A stretch of DNA of 64,000 nt from Curvibacter gracilis ATCC BAA-807 (GTDB taxonomy: Bacteria; Pseudomonadota; Gammaproteobacteria; Burkholderiales; Burkholderiaceae_C): positions 1 through 64,000 of the forward strand of contig NZ_JADZ01000012.1 in assembly GCF_000518645.1 (NCBI RefSeq). The letters run 5' to 3'. The translations under genes and the position numbers were made by a program. Position 1 is the stretch's first letter, and every line of letters begins with the position of its first letter. Positions 48,918 to 58,125 of the stretch are shown piece after piece. A model generated the notes under the pieces. That model searched no databases. It was not told the DNA's origin and was given only the letters and a program-made list of their open reading frames with translations.

Positions 48918-49345
48918 ACGTTTCTCCAAAAATCCGAGCTAGTCAGTGAACGTCCGGAACCGGACGCTTGCACGTTTTGCTGTGCCTGCCAGTCAACATC
49001 AGGAAACCCATGGCCGAGTTCGCAGGCGCAGTAACACCACTCTAACGGAGTGGGCGGATGTTTTTTTGCGATGAGTGGCTTAAGTGTCCGAGTTGCGACA
49101 CTTTTGGTGTGTGATTCGGTTTTTTGATCTGGGTGCTTGACACGAATCAAAAGTTGAGATTCACCAGCTTTGGGGTTCCGATCGGGGTGTCATCCCAAAG
49201 GGTTCGGAGTCGGTGAAAGCGGATTAGCAATTGGCATGCCAGTTGCTGGGGCTCAGGGGGCATGGCCGTTTCTCATGGGGGCCGACCGGGCAGGCCCCAG
49301 GCCCCTGCCTGGGCAAGGGCGCACCCGGCCTTGAGGGCTGCTTTC
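48918..49345. other. Gap between the two repeat-protein genes
   Basis: No gene seen. It holds several perfect inverted repeats: CGTCCGG/CCGGACG (48951-48966), CCACTC/GAGTGG (49037-49053) followed by a seven-T run, and AAGTGTC/GACACTT (49082-49103). The stretch 49060-49160 is AT-richer than its surroundings and is the likely promoter region of the 48585 gene. Confidence 0.5.
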
Positions 49346-49762
49346 TTACTTCTTGGCGCGGTCGTCGGCCGTCGCAGCTTCACCCGAACCCTGGGCCTTG
49401 TCGGCCTGGGCGGCTGCCGCACCAGCGGCCTTGCGCTTGGCGCGGGCTTCGGCTTTCTGTTCGGCGCTGGCAGGCTGGGAGGCCTTGGCGCGGTCGTCTG
49501 CGGTGGCGGCTTCGCCCGAACCGTTGGCCTTGTCGGCCTTGGCGGCGGCAGCGCCTTCGGCCTTGCGTTTGGCGCGGGCCTCGGCCTTTTGTTCGGCGCT
49601 GGCAGGCTTGGATGCCTTGGCGCGGTCGTCCGCGGTGGCCGCTTCGCCGGTGCCGTGGCTCTTGGCCGCCTGGGCTGCCGCCTCGCCGCCCGGGTTGGCA
49701 TGGGCGGGAATGAGGGCCAGTTGGGTCAGGGCCAGGCCCAGGGAAAGAGCGAGTTTCTTCAT
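49346..49762 (-). CDS. Secreted Ala/Lys-rich protein with 44-residue tandem repeats (long paralogue)
   Basis: A 138-residue protein with a signal peptide ending near AHA-NP (residue 23). Residues 37-80 and 81-124 are near-identical 44-residue repeats beginning G(T/S)GEAATADDRAKAS and including AEQKAEARAKRKA; a third copy is cut at residue 138. The start at 49762 has GGAG 6 bp upstream. It is strongly charged and cysteine-free. Function unknown; the repeat and signal peptide make it a paralogue of the 48585 gene. Confidence 0.8.
   Translation of the reverse strand: MKKLALSLGLALTQLALIPAHANPGGEAAAQAAKSHGTGEAATADDRAKASKPASAEQKAEARAKRKAEGAAAAKADKANGSGEAATADDRAKASQPASAEQKAEARAKRKAAGAAAAQADKAQGSGEAATADDRAKK
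49349..49654 (-). repeat. 132-bp tandem coding repeat (2.3 copies)
   Basis: Two full copies of 132 bp (49523-49654 and 49391-49522) and a 42-bp partial copy inside the 138-residue secreted protein gene. Copies differ at few codons, e.g. KASKPAS versus KASQPAS and KAEG versus KAAG. Confidence 0.85.
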
Positions 49763-50165
49763 GACATTCTCCAGTTTTGAAATTGAACCGCGCTGCCGCC
49801 ACACGGTATTGACCGGGCATCAGCGCTGTGCCGATACCTGCGACGACAGGCATATTCCTGTTTCCATGCACGCACCGGCTCAGCTGAATTTAATGGAGAA
49901 GCGATGGGAATCCGGGCTGTTTTAAAAATAGGACCGATTTTGTGTGAGCAAATAAATAATCTGTGATTATTTGCAAATCGATGCCGCTGGTTCAGGCCCC
50001 GGTTGAGGGGAGGCATTCCTGTGAGGGCCTCGATCAGGATTTGTTTGGGGTGGACGATTGCTGCTCAAGCTGGGGTTATTTATCTAATGAGCGATAATTT
50101 TTACTTGATGGACGGTATTGATTGTTTTTGAAATTGCTGAAATTTAAATTTCGAGGTGCCCCATG
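49763..50165. other. AT-rich, palindrome-bearing gap upstream of the repeat protein
   Basis: About 400 bp without a credible gene. Parts (49900-49980 and 50085-50160) are markedly AT-rich for this genome. It carries AAATAATC/GATTATTT (49954-49972, 3-base loop) and the perfect palindrome GAAATTTAAATTTC (50139-50152). It presumably includes the promoter of the minus-strand repeat protein. Confidence 0.6.
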
Positions 50166-50199
50166 AAAAAAACCGGGGTTGTCAGCCCCGGTTTTTTTT
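50166..50199 (-). terminator. Rho-independent terminator of ribDE
   Basis: Stem AACCGGGG / CCCCGGTT extended by A and T runs on both sides, 7-base loop. It lies 18 bp downstream of the ribE stop and could act on both strands. Confidence 0.9.
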
Positions 50200-50216
50200 G
50201 ATTGGATTGTTTCGAT

Positions 50217-50840
50217 TTATTTATGGGTTGTGGAGAGCATTCTTTCGACATACCGTGCCACCGTGTCAATTTCGAGGTTGACCCGATCACCCGCCTTGAG
50301 CACGCCCAACGCGGTATTGGCGACCGTGTGGGGGATCAGGTTGATGCTGATCTCGGCGCCATCCGCGGTGTCTTGCACCTGGTTGACGGTCAGGCTGACG
50401 CCATTGACCGTGATCGAACCCTTGTAGGCCAGAAAGCGGGCCAGGCTGGCGGGGGCGCCGATGCGCAGTTCCCAGCTCTCGCTGATCTGCTCAAAACGCA
50501 GCACGGTGCCCAGACCGTCCACATGGCCCGACACGATGTGGCCGCCCAGGCGGTCGTTGGCGCGCAGGGCCTTTTCCAGATTGATGGTGCCGGTGCGGTC
50601 CAGGCCGCTGGTCTTGTCCAGCGATTCGGCCGAGATGTCGACCGTGAACTGGCGTTCGGTCAGTTGCAGCGAGGTCACGGTCATGCAGGCGCCATTGAGC
50701 GCAATGCTGTCACCCAGGCCGACGTCGTCCAGGTAGCCCGCCGGGGTTTCGATGCTCAGGCGCTTGCCGTGGCTGGCGCTGCTGCCCAGGTCTTGCAAGG
50801 CCACGATGCGGCCGACGCCAGTGATGATTCCAGTGAACAT
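50217..50840 (-). CDS. ribE: Riboflavin synthase
   Basis: A 207-residue enzyme that dismutates two 6,7-dimethyl-8-ribityllumazine molecules into riboflavin. It has two lumazine-binding repeats: MFTGIITGVGRI with LGDSIALNGACMTV, and GGHIVSGHVDGLGTV with ITVNGVSLTVNQV. It follows ribD by 15 bp and ends at a strong terminator, so it is transcriptionally separated from ribB-ribH. Confidence 0.97.
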   Translation of the reverse strand: MFTGIITGVGRIVALQDLGSSASHGKRLSIETPAGYLDDVGLGDSIALNGACMTVTSLQLTERQFTVDISAESLDKTSGLDRTGTINLEKALRANDRLGGHIVSGHVDGLGTVLRFEQISESWELRIGAPASLARFLAYKGSITVNGVSLTVNQVQDTADGAEISINLIPHTVANTALGVLKAGDRVNLEIDTVARYVERMLSTTHK

Positions 50841-50855
50841 GTTCAGCTTGTCCTG

Positions 50856-52007
50856 TCAGAAGGTTGAGTTGGAAATTGGGGGGGCGGCCCGGCGCGCCAA
50901 CAGGCGCAGATCCGGGCCGACGCGATCGATGTCGGTGAAGGCCAGGGTGCAGGCCTCGTCGAGCCGGCTCAGGGCAGGCAGGGCCAGCAGGGGCCGTCCG
51001 GGCCCCAGCAGCTTGGGCGCGAGGTAGAACAGCCATTCATCGGTCAGGCCGGCCTGCAGCAAGGCCGCGTTCAGGAGGGGGCCGGCCTCGACATGCAGTT
51101 CGTTCACTTCGCGGCGGCCCAGTTCGGTCATCAGCGCCACCAGGTCGATGCGCCCATCCGGGCCGGGCAGCACCAGCACTTCGGCCTGGCGGGCCTGGTA
51201 GGGGGCGTGGCGGGCTGCATCGGCCACGGTGGTGACGAGCAGGCAGGGCCGGTCGAGCGTGAACAGGCGGGCGGTGAGCGGCGTGCGCAACTGGCTGTCC
51301 AGCACCATCAGCACCGGTTGGCGGGGTGTGGGCACCCCTTGCGCATCGCGCACATTGAGCAGGGGGTCGTCAGCCAGCACGGTGCCCACGCCGGTGAGCA
51401 CGGCACCGGCACGGGCCCGCCACAGTTGGCCATCGGCGCGCGCCTCGGGGGAGGTGATCCACTGGCTGACGCCGTTGTCCAGTGCGGTGCGTCCGTCCAG
51501 CGAGCCCGCGATCTTGCTGCGCACCCAGGGGCGCCCCCGGGTCATGCGCGAGAAGAAGCCGATGTTGAGCTCGCGTGCCGCCGCTTCGCCGGGACCGACC
51601 TCCACCTCGACGCCGGCAGCCCGCAAGCGGGCAAAGCCCTGGCCGGCCACCAAGGGGTTGGGGTCTTGCAGCGAGGCCACCACGCGGCCCACGCCGGCGG
51701 CAATCAACGCATCGCAGCAGGGGCCGGTGCGGCCGTGGTGGGAGCAGGGCTCCAGCGTGACATAGGCGGTGGCGCCCTGGGTGGATTCACCGCGCGCCTG
51801 GGCGTCGCGCAAGGCCATGACCTCGGCATGGGGCCCCCCGCGCACCTGGGTGTGGCCACAGCCGATGACCCGACCGTCCGCGCTCATCAGCACGGCGCCA
51901 ACGGCGGGGTTGGGCGGGCAGATCAGCCGGGCCTGGGCGGCCAGGGCCAGCGCCTGATCCATCGGGTGCGCAGGGTGGCTTGAAGAGGGGGCGTTGGGGC
52001 GTGTCAA
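50856..52007 (-). CDS. ribD: Bifunctional diaminohydroxyphosphoribosylaminopyrimidine deaminase / reductase
   Basis: A 383-residue two-domain enzyme of riboflavin synthesis. The deaminase domain has zinc ligands His60 (GPHAEVMAL), Cys88 (LEPCSHHGRTGPC) and Cys97. The reductase domain starts at about residue 155 with TRGRPWVRSKIAGSLDGR. TTG at 52007 with AGGA upstream is preferred because the family has several residues before the MDQALALA helix; ATG at 51962 is the alternative. It is divergent from fimT with only 75 bp between. Confidence 0.94.
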   Translation of the reverse strand: MTRPNAPSSSHPAHPMDQALALAAQARLICPPNPAVGAVLMSADGRVIGCGHTQVRGGPHAEVMALRDAQARGESTQGATAYVTLEPCSHHGRTGPCCDALIAAGVGRVVASLQDPNPLVAGQGFARLRAAGVEVEVGPGEAAARELNIGFFSRMTRGRPWVRSKIAGSLDGRTALDNGVSQWITSPEARADGQLWRARAGAVLTGVGTVLADDPLLNVRDAQGVPTPRQPVLMVLDSQLRTPLTARLFTLDRPCLLVTTVADAARHAPYQARQAEVLVLPGPDGRIDLVALMTELGRREVNELHVEAGPLLNAALLQAGLTDEWLFYLAPKLLGPGRPLLALPALSRLDEACTLAFTDIDRVGPDLRLLARRAAPPISNSTF

Positions 52008-52082
52008 TCCAGTGGTCCTGAGATAAAAACCGTCGTTCGCGTCGGTGTGCCGTGATGTGGCTGAAGCACGTATTTTCGTCGG

Positions 52083-52676
52083 ATGTCTTCAGGTGCGTCG
52101 CCAAGCTCCAAAAACAAGCCAAACCGGTGCGGTCAAGGCCTGACCCTGGTCGAGCTCATGGTCACGCTGGCGCTGATGGGCTTGCTTGTCGCGCTGGCAG
52201 CCCCCAGCTTCAGTGGGCTGGCGCAGCGCTACAAGGCCGACCTGGCCGCCAGCCAGATGGTGGCGGCCCTGAACCTGGCGCGCATGGAGGCCCTGCGACG
52301 CGGCGGCGGCGTGGGGGTCCAGCGCCTGGAGGACGCCACCTGCGCCCGCCCGGATTCCGTTCAGGACTGGTCCTGCGGCTGGCTGGTGTTTGCCGATCGC
52401 GATGGCGACGGTGTGTTCAAGCCTCCCGCCCGGTCGGGTGGACCCGGTTCAGATCAACTGATCCAGGTGTTCCGCGTCGCCGACGGCACCTCGGTCATGC
52501 GCTCGCTCGGTCTGCGTTCCTTTGCCGTCAACCGCTGGGGGCAACTGGGCGGCGTCAACCTGGGCTTCACCTTCACGCCGCCGAACCACCGGCTCGATTC
52601 CACCTACCAGGTCTGCAGCGCCACCGGAGGCCGGATCCGCAAGCTGCCCGCCACCGTCTCCTGCAGCGGGTCATGA
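52083..52676 (+). CDS. fimT: Type IV minor pilin, GspH/FimT family
   Basis: A 197-residue pilin-like protein. The prepilin site is CGQG-LTLVELMVTLALMGLLVALA, with Glu5 after the cleaved Gly, followed by the long N-terminal helix. The GspH-type C-terminal domain has paired cysteines (ATCARPDSVQDWSCGW and QVCSATGG ... VSCSGS). First gene of a minor-pilin operon; its stop overlaps pilV by 4 bp. Confidence 0.9.
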   Translation: MSSGASPSSKNKPNRCGQGLTLVELMVTLALMGLLVALAAPSFSGLAQRYKADLAASQMVAALNLARMEALRRGGGVGVQRLEDATCARPDSVQDWSCGWLVFADRDGDGVFKPPARSGGPGSDQLIQVFRVADGTSVMRSLGLRSFAVNRWGQLGGVNLGFTFTPPNHRLDSTYQVCSATGGRIRKLPATVSCSGS

Positions 52677-53239
52677 GGCCTCGTTCTTCGCTCACCGGCG
52701 TGGCCTTGCTCGAGGCCCTGGTGGCCCTGGGCGTGCTGGCCTCGGCAGTGCTGGGGCTGCTGGCACTGCAGCTGCGCAGCGACATCGATGGCCAAGTGGC
52801 CGCACAACGTGTGGTGGCCACCCGTCTGGCGCAGGACCTGTTCGAGCGCATCAAGGCCAACCCCGGGGGCTCCGCGGTGGTGGCGGCCTACCTGAGCCCG
52901 CCTGACAGGGCCGGCAGCGCCCTCAACAGCGCCCTCGACGGCGCCCTCGACGGCGCGCCAGACTGCCGCGCCCAGCCCTGCCGCCCGCAGGCCCTGGCCA
53001 CCTGGGATCTCGCTCAGTGGCATCGACAGGTCGGCCGTGATCTGCCCCTGGGGCATGCCACCGTCTTTCGGCCTGGGGGCGCAGACGGCCAGATCGGCGT
53101 TCTGCTGGGCTGGCGTGCCCGCGAGGCCACCCGCGCTGCGGACTACCTGGCCCCTTTGAGGCTGTCGGCTCAGTCGGGCGGCACGACGCTGACCTGCCCC
53201 GAGCGGCAGATCTGCCAGCTGCTGTATTCGGCGCCATGA
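52673..53239 (+). CDS. pilV: Type IV pilus minor pilin PilV
   Basis: A 188-residue protein with a prepilin-like N-terminus SSLTG-VALLEALVALGVLASA. The ATG at 52673 overlaps the fimT stop. The middle carries a short duplicated ALDG unit (NSALDGALDGAPD), and cysteines occur in CRAQPCRP and TCPERQIC. It primes pilus assembly together with FimT, PilW, PilX and PilE. Confidence 0.87.
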   Translation: MRPRSSLTGVALLEALVALGVLASAVLGLLALQLRSDIDGQVAAQRVVATRLAQDLFERIKANPGGSAVVAAYLSPPDRAGSALNSALDGALDGAPDCRAQPCRPQALATWDLAQWHRQVGRDLPLGHATVFRPGGADGQIGVLLGWRAREATRAADYLAPLRLSAQSGGTTLTCPERQICQLLYSAP

Positions 53240-54066
53240 GGCTGTCCACCGTCTCATCTCGAACACCGCTCCCGTGCCAGGGCGCTGTGCGCGGTGTGTC
53301 GCTGCCAGAACTGCTGACGGGGCTGGCCATCGGCCTGCTGCTGGCTCTGGCGGCGCTGGGGCTGCTGGCCTCGACCCGGGTGCTGTCACGGCAGACCCTG
53401 GACGGGGCCGAGTTGATGGCCCAGGCCAACAACGCGATGCGCCTGATCGGCAGCCAGTTGCGGCCGGCTGGCGCGGTTGAACTGCAACTCCTCAATCCGG
53501 CGGCCCCACTGTCGGAGCACACCTTTGTGTACAGCCCGCACTTCGATGGCCTGGATCTCGACGGCGATGGGGTGGGTGACGGCGGCCATGTCTGGGGGCT
53601 GGACGGGCCGCAGGGCAGCGCCGACACCCTGGTGCTGAGCTTTGAGAACCGATCGGCCGGCAGCACCCCCGATTGCCTGGGCGCCGGCACGGCCAAAACC
53701 CTGCACCGGGTGGACAGCCGCTTTTACGTGAGCGGGGGGCGCCTGATGTGCCGGGGCTCCAGCAATGCCGCCACTCCGCAGCCGGTGGCCGAGTCGCTGG
53801 AGGATTTCCAGGTGCGTTACGCGCTGCGCCTGGGCAGTGGTGACCTTGCCACCCTGCAATGGCTGGATGCCGACCAGATGGGTGGCCGATGGCCTCAGGT
53901 GCTCGCGGTGCAGGTCTGTCTGCAGATGGTGGGCGTGGTGGGCGGGCCCCGCCTGGAGGGCCCTTCGTTCCAGGGCTGCAATGGGCTGGATCAGGCCCAT
54001 GAGGGGCGCCGGCACATCGTGTTGCGCAACACCTTCGTGCTGCGTGGCCTGGGGCGTGTGCGATGA
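53236..54066 (+). CDS. pilW: Type IV pilus minor pilin PilW
   Basis: A 276-residue protein with prepilin site VRG-VSLPELLTGLAIGLLL. The C-terminal region includes LEDFQVRYAL, typical for PilW. An acidic loop DLDGDGVGDGGH looks like a calcium-binding turn. The start overlaps the pilV stop as ATGA, and its own stop overlaps pilX by 4 bp. Confidence 0.88.
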   Translation: MRLSTVSSRTPLPCQGAVRGVSLPELLTGLAIGLLLALAALGLLASTRVLSRQTLDGAELMAQANNAMRLIGSQLRPAGAVELQLLNPAAPLSEHTFVYSPHFDGLDLDGDGVGDGGHVWGLDGPQGSADTLVLSFENRSAGSTPDCLGAGTAKTLHRVDSRFYVSGGRLMCRGSSNAATPQPVAESLEDFQVRYALRLGSGDLATLQWLDADQMGGRWPQVLAVQVCLQMVGVVGGPRLEGPSFQGCNGLDQAHEGRRHIVLRNTFVLRGLGRVR

Positions 54067-54782
54067 GGCCTCTGCCGGCCCAACAAGGGGTGTCGCTGCT
54101 GGTCGTGGTGGTGATGGTCCTGCTCTGCGCCTGGCTGGTGCTGGCCGGTACCCAGGTCGTGCGCCTGTCGGAGATGCTGGCCGGCAACGACAGCGAAGCC
54201 AGCCGGGCCTTCGAGGCGGCCGAGGCCTTGCTGCGCGATGCCGAGCTGGATGTGCTCGGCCTCGGGCCCCAGGGGCAGGCCTGCCGGCCCGGCCCCGCTG
54301 GGGTGGGCTGCCGCCACCCGGCCACCACCACCAGGGTGCCCCACACTGTGGCCGATTTTGGTCTGCTGGCCCAGCAGTTGGCCCTGCGCAACCCACCCTG
54401 CGCCGATGGCCTCTGCCTGAGCCTGGGGCCGGCCGCCACCGCCGAGGCGGGCACGGGCTTTTGGCGCAATGAGCAGACGCTGAGCACTTTCGTGGTCGCG
54501 GGGGGCGGTGTTCCGTATGGCCGCTACAGCGGCGCCACGCTGGCGGCCGGCGCGGGCAACCCGCTGCTGCAGCCCGGTGCCAGCCGGGGGGCCTGGTACT
54601 GGATCGAGGTGCTGCCCTACAACGCGGGGGCCGCCGCCGCCGGGGGAGCTCTGGCGATCTGGTCGCCCACGCCGGCCGACCCCTTAATCTTCCGCATCAC
54701 CGCGGTGGTGCAGGGCCGGCGGGCGGGGGCGCCCACCGTGCTGCAGTCCCTGCTGGTGCGGAACGTGTTGGGCAGCCCCTGA
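54063..54782 (+). CDS. pilX: Type IV pilus minor pilin PilX
   Basis: A 239-residue protein with a PilX-type N-terminus: QQGVSLLVVVVMVLLCAWLV followed by EASRAFEAAEALLRDAE. There is no Glu5, as usual for PilX-like pilins. FRITAVVQGRRAGAPTVLQS closes the domain. It overlaps pilW by 4 bp and is 25 bp from pilY1. Confidence 0.87.
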   Translation: MRPLPAQQGVSLLVVVVMVLLCAWLVLAGTQVVRLSEMLAGNDSEASRAFEAAEALLRDAELDVLGLGPQGQACRPGPAGVGCRHPATTTRVPHTVADFGLLAQQLALRNPPCADGLCLSLGPAATAEAGTGFWRNEQTLSTFVVAGGGVPYGRYSGATLAAGAGNPLLQPGASRGAWYWIEVLPYNAGAAAAGGALAIWSPTPADPLIFRITAVVQGRRAGAPTVLQSLLVRNVLGSP

Positions 54783-54807
54783 GGCTTTGGATGGAGCACG
54801 ACCAGGG

Positions 54808-57800
54808 ATGAAAGGGCTGAGCGTCATGATCGGAAAACACAGCTGGGGGGTGTTGGCTCTTGCTTGCGGGATGGCTGGCCAAGCAGGGGCCGAGCCCCTG
54901 CCCCTGGAGACGGCCCCGGCGGGGGCCACGGGCGCGCCGCCCAATCTGATCCTCTCCGTGGGCGACTCCGTGTCGCTGGGCCCCGGTGGTTTGCAGGCCT
55001 TGCGTGCGGTGCTGCGCTCGGGTTTCAGTGCCGATGCCGTGCCCGACGACAGCCTGCGCCTGGCCTACCAGTCCTACGGCAGTTGCCGCCCTCAGGCCGA
55101 CGCAGGCTGTGCCAGGCGGCTCCAGCTCCGCTCGCTCGACAGCACCGAGCGGGCGCGCTTCTTCCAATGGCTGGAGGCGCTGGTGCCCAACCAGTCCCAA
55201 CCGGCGCATCTGTTGTTCTCCGAGGCGGGGCGCTTCATGAGAAGCACCGGTGTGGAGGGGCCGTATGCCGCCATCCCCGGCCAGGCGGAGGCCCCGGTGC
55301 TGGCCTGTCGCCGGTCCTACCACCTGTTCATCGACGCGGGCGGGTGGAGCGATGAGGCCTTGGCTGGCGCGCATGCAGCCGACGCCGGCAATGCCGACGG
55401 CACCCGCCGCGTGCTGCCCGATGGCGTGGTGTATGACCCCTATGGCCAGACCGAGGCGGTGACGCGGGTCTTTCGCGATGGCTACCAGCCGCGGCTCAGC
55501 AGCAAGCGCGCCCCCGGCCAGCCGCGCTGGCACCACAACACCCTGGCCGATTTCGCCTTTGACCATTGGGCCAGCGACCTGCAACCCGGCCTGGCCAATC
55601 AGGTGCCGCCCCAGGTGCGCCAGGCCGCCGAGGCCGATCTCGGCACGGCGGCGGCCCCTTACCGGGTGCCCGAGTACTGGAACCCGAAAAACGACCCGGC
55701 CACCTGGCAGCACCTCAGCACCCACACCGTGGGCTTCATCCCGCCCTTGCAGGATGCGCGGCCGGCCGATGCCTATCCATTGCCCGAGTCCGGCCCGCGG
55801 CGCCGGCCCTGGTGGGCGGGTGACACCTGGTCGGGCGATTTCCAGGCCCTGGTGCGCGGAGAGGTGGGTTGGTGCAACCCCCTGTTCACCGCCGGCACGA
55901 ATGCCGATCTGCTGCGCGGCCATTTCCCCTCATTGAAGGGGGATGGGCCTTTGCCCCCCAACCTCTGCATCGAGCCAAGCCCCCTGGATGGCCGCGCCCT
56001 GGCCGACGAGGCCCTGGCGCGTGCGCGCCTGCAGGAGCTTTGGCACGTGGCGATCAATGGGCGCGGGCGCTTTGTGCAGGCCACCGATCACGAGAGCCTG
56101 AGCCAGGCCCTGGGCGACATCCTCGGGCCGATCCCGCGCGAGAACACCGAATCCGAGGTGGCGCTGTCGGCCAACACCCAGACGCTGGATGCCGGTGGGG
56201 TGCTCTACCTGGCGGGCTACCAGAGCCGGCACTGGAGCGGCACCCTGCAGGCCATCGCTGTGGACGACAAAGGGGGCTTGCAGTCCCGTCCGGCCTGGGA
56301 GGCGGGCCAGGTCCTGCAGGGCATGGCGCCCGAGCAGCGCCTGATCTGGACCCATGACGGCAGCCGTGGTGTCCGCTTTGAATGGGATGGGTTGAGCGCT
56401 GCCCAGCGCGATGTGCTCAAGGGCGGGCCGCGCGCGCCCGATGCCGAGGGGGAACTGCGGCTGCGCTACCTGCGGGGCTCGCGCGCCGATGAAGCGCCGC
56501 AGGGTGGGCGCCTGCGGCAACGGGGCAGCCTGCTGGGCGACATCGTGCATTCGGCCCCCTGGTCTGTCGGGCCGCCGGTGCCGGGGCGTTCTGAGCCGGG
56601 TTACGCGGCCTTTGTGCAACAGCACCGGGGCCGTGCCGCCATGGTCTACGTGGGCGCCAACGACGGCATGCTGCACGGCTTCTCCAGCCAGGATGGCCGC
56701 GAGACGCTGGCTTACGTGCCGCTGGGCGCCTGGCCTCGGCTGCGTGACCTGACCGAGCCGGCCTACGCGCACCGCTACAGCGTTGACGGGCGCCTCATGA
56801 GCGGCGATGTCTTCGACGGCAGTGGGTGGAAGACCCTGTTGCTTGCCACCCTGGGCCTGGGAGGCAAGGGCTATTTCGTGCTCGATGTCAGCTCACCCAC
56901 CCAGTTCGCCCAGCAGGACCCCGCCCGGCAGGTGGTGCTGGACCGCAGCGACGGCGCCGATCCCGACATCGGCCACCAGATCCTCGAGCCCACCACAGAC
57001 CCGGCGCATCCTGCCCGGGTGATGCAGTTCAGCCGCCTCAACAATGGCCGCTGGGCGGTGCTGATGGGCAATGGGGTGAACAGCCGCAACGAGCGTGCGG
57101 TGCTGCTGATCCAGTACCTGGATGGCGCGAAGGAACTGCTCAAGCTGCCGGTGGCGTCGGGCCTGCCGGGTGGTCCTGGTGTTCCTGGTGCTCCAGGAAA
57201 TGGCCTGTCCACCCCCCAGCTGATCGATTTCAACGGCGACGGCCAGGTCGATGTGGCCTACGCGGGCGACCTGCAGGGGCAGCTCTGGAAGTTCGACCTC
57301 AGCAGTGCCCAGGCCTCGGATTGGCGGGTGGCCGCACCGGGCGGGCCGCTCTTTGTCGCCGAAGACGCCCAGGGCCGGCGCCAGCCGATCGGGGTGGCCC
57401 CCGCCTGGTTGCCCCACCCCTACGGCGGTGTGATGCTGGCCTTTGGCACCGGCCGCCTGCTGACGGCGGGTGACCGCAGCAGCACCGGCGTGCAGACCCT
57501 GTATGGCCTCTGGGACACGGCCCGCGTGGCGGTGGGGGTCTCGACCGTGCAAATGGGGCCCAGCACCCCCGTGGGTGAGGGCTGGCGGCGGCTTTCGTCC
57601 TCGCCCTTGGTGGCGCAGCAGCGCACCGAGGCGATTCGGCAGGGCCCGCAGACCTTCTACCGCAGCAGCCGCCACCCCGTGGACTACCGCGGGCCAGCGC
57701 CCGTGCGCGGCTGGTACCTGGACCTGCCCGAGCCAGGCGAGCGGGTGCTCTCCAGCGGCCAGGTGCTGGGCCGCCTGTGGCTGCAGCGCAGCCAGGTGCC

Positions 57801-58110
57801 GGCCCGCAGCGAGCCGGCCGAGGCGGGCTCGCCAAGCTGTGAGGCCCCGCTGCGCGAGGCCCTCAGCCATGAGTACCTGCTCGACGTCTTCAGCGGCGCG
57901 CCGGCGCCATGGCCGGCGTTTGACACCGATGGTGGCGGCTTCACCGGCACCGAGCTGGCCGACATCAGTGGCTGGCGCGCCGGGCCCCAGGCCCGCCTGT
58001 GGCTGCGTTCGGCGGGCCCCGATGTGGTCAGCCTGGGGCGGGGCGGGCCGATGCGCCTGCGCGTGCTGGGCGGGCCCTCGGCGCGCATCGGCTGGCGCCA
58101 GCTTCAGTGA
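54808..58110 (+). CDS. pilY1: Type IV pilus tip / biogenesis protein PilY1 (PilC)
   Basis: A large secreted protein of 1100 residues with a signal peptide (HSWGVLALACGMAGQAGAEP). ATG 54808 is used, with GGAG 11 bp upstream; 54826 is possible. The C-terminal half is the PilC beta-propeller: VGPPVPGRSEPGYAAFVQQH, VYVGANDGMLHGF and FVLDVSSPTQF. A calcium loop DFNGDGQVD begins at Asp807, matching the site that controls pilus retraction in Pseudomonas. The N-terminal part is divergent; no MIDAS motif is obvious. It probably sits at the pilus tip. Confidence 0.9.
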   Translation: MKGLSVMIGKHSWGVLALACGMAGQAGAEPLPLETAPAGATGAPPNLILSVGDSVSLGPGGLQALRAVLRSGFSADAVPDDSLRLAYQSYGSCRPQADAGCARRLQLRSLDSTERARFFQWLEALVPNQSQPAHLLFSEAGRFMRSTGVEGPYAAIPGQAEAPVLACRRSYHLFIDAGGWSDEALAGAHAADAGNADGTRRVLPDGVVYDPYGQTEAVTRVFRDGYQPRLSSKRAPGQPRWHHNTLADFAFDHWASDLQPGLANQVPPQVRQAAEADLGTAAAPYRVPEYWNPKNDPATWQHLSTHTVGFIPPLQDARPADAYPLPESGPRRRPWWAGDTWSGDFQALVRGEVGWCNPLFTAGTNADLLRGHFPSLKGDGPLPPNLCIEPSPLDGRALADEALARARLQELWHVAINGRGRFVQATDHESLSQALGDILGPIPRENTESEVALSANTQTLDAGGVLYLAGYQSRHWSGTLQAIAVDDKGGLQSRPAWEAGQVLQGMAPEQRLIWTHDGSRGVRFEWDGLSAAQRDVLKGGPRAPDAEGELRLRYLRGSRADEAPQGGRLRQRGSLLGDIVHSAPWSVGPPVPGRSEPGYAAFVQQHRGRAAMVYVGANDGMLHGFSSQDGRETLAYVPLGAWPRLRDLTEPAYAHRYSVDGRLMSGDVFDGSGWKTLLLATLGLGGKGYFVLDVSSPTQFAQQDPARQVVLDRSDGADPDIGHQILEPTTDPAHPARVMQFSRLNNGRWAVLMGNGVNSRNERAVLLIQYLDGAKELLKLPVASGLPGGPGVPGAPGNGLSTPQLIDFNGDGQVDVAYAGDLQGQLWKFDLSSAQASDWRVAAPGGPLFVAEDAQGRRQPIGVAPAWLPHPYGGVMLAFGTGRLLTAGDRSSTGVQTLYGLWDTARVAVGVSTVQMGPSTPVGEGWRRLSSSPLVAQQRTEAIRQGPQTFYRSSRHPVDYRGPAPVRGWYLDLPEPGERVLSSGQVLGRLWLQRSQVPARSEPAEAGSPSCEAPLREALSHEYLLDVFSGAPAPWPAFDTDGGGFTGTELADISGWRAGPQARLWLRSAGPDVVSLGRGGPMRLRVLGGPSARIGWRQLQ

Positions 58111-58125
58111 GCCAAGGGGGTGTTC

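Noticed and set aside
47023-52007. Mobile element between ribB and ribE
   Set aside because: No transposase, terminal inverted repeats or target duplications were seen around the repeat-protein genes, so transfer is not supported.
52008-52082. FMN riboswitch before ribD
   Set aside because: Only 75 bp separate the divergent ribD and fimT, too short for the element.
52920-52960. Short GCCCTCGACGGC direct repeat in pilV as a mobile or phase-variation element
   Set aside because: Two in-frame 12-base copies only; they do not change the frame and look like simple coding duplication.
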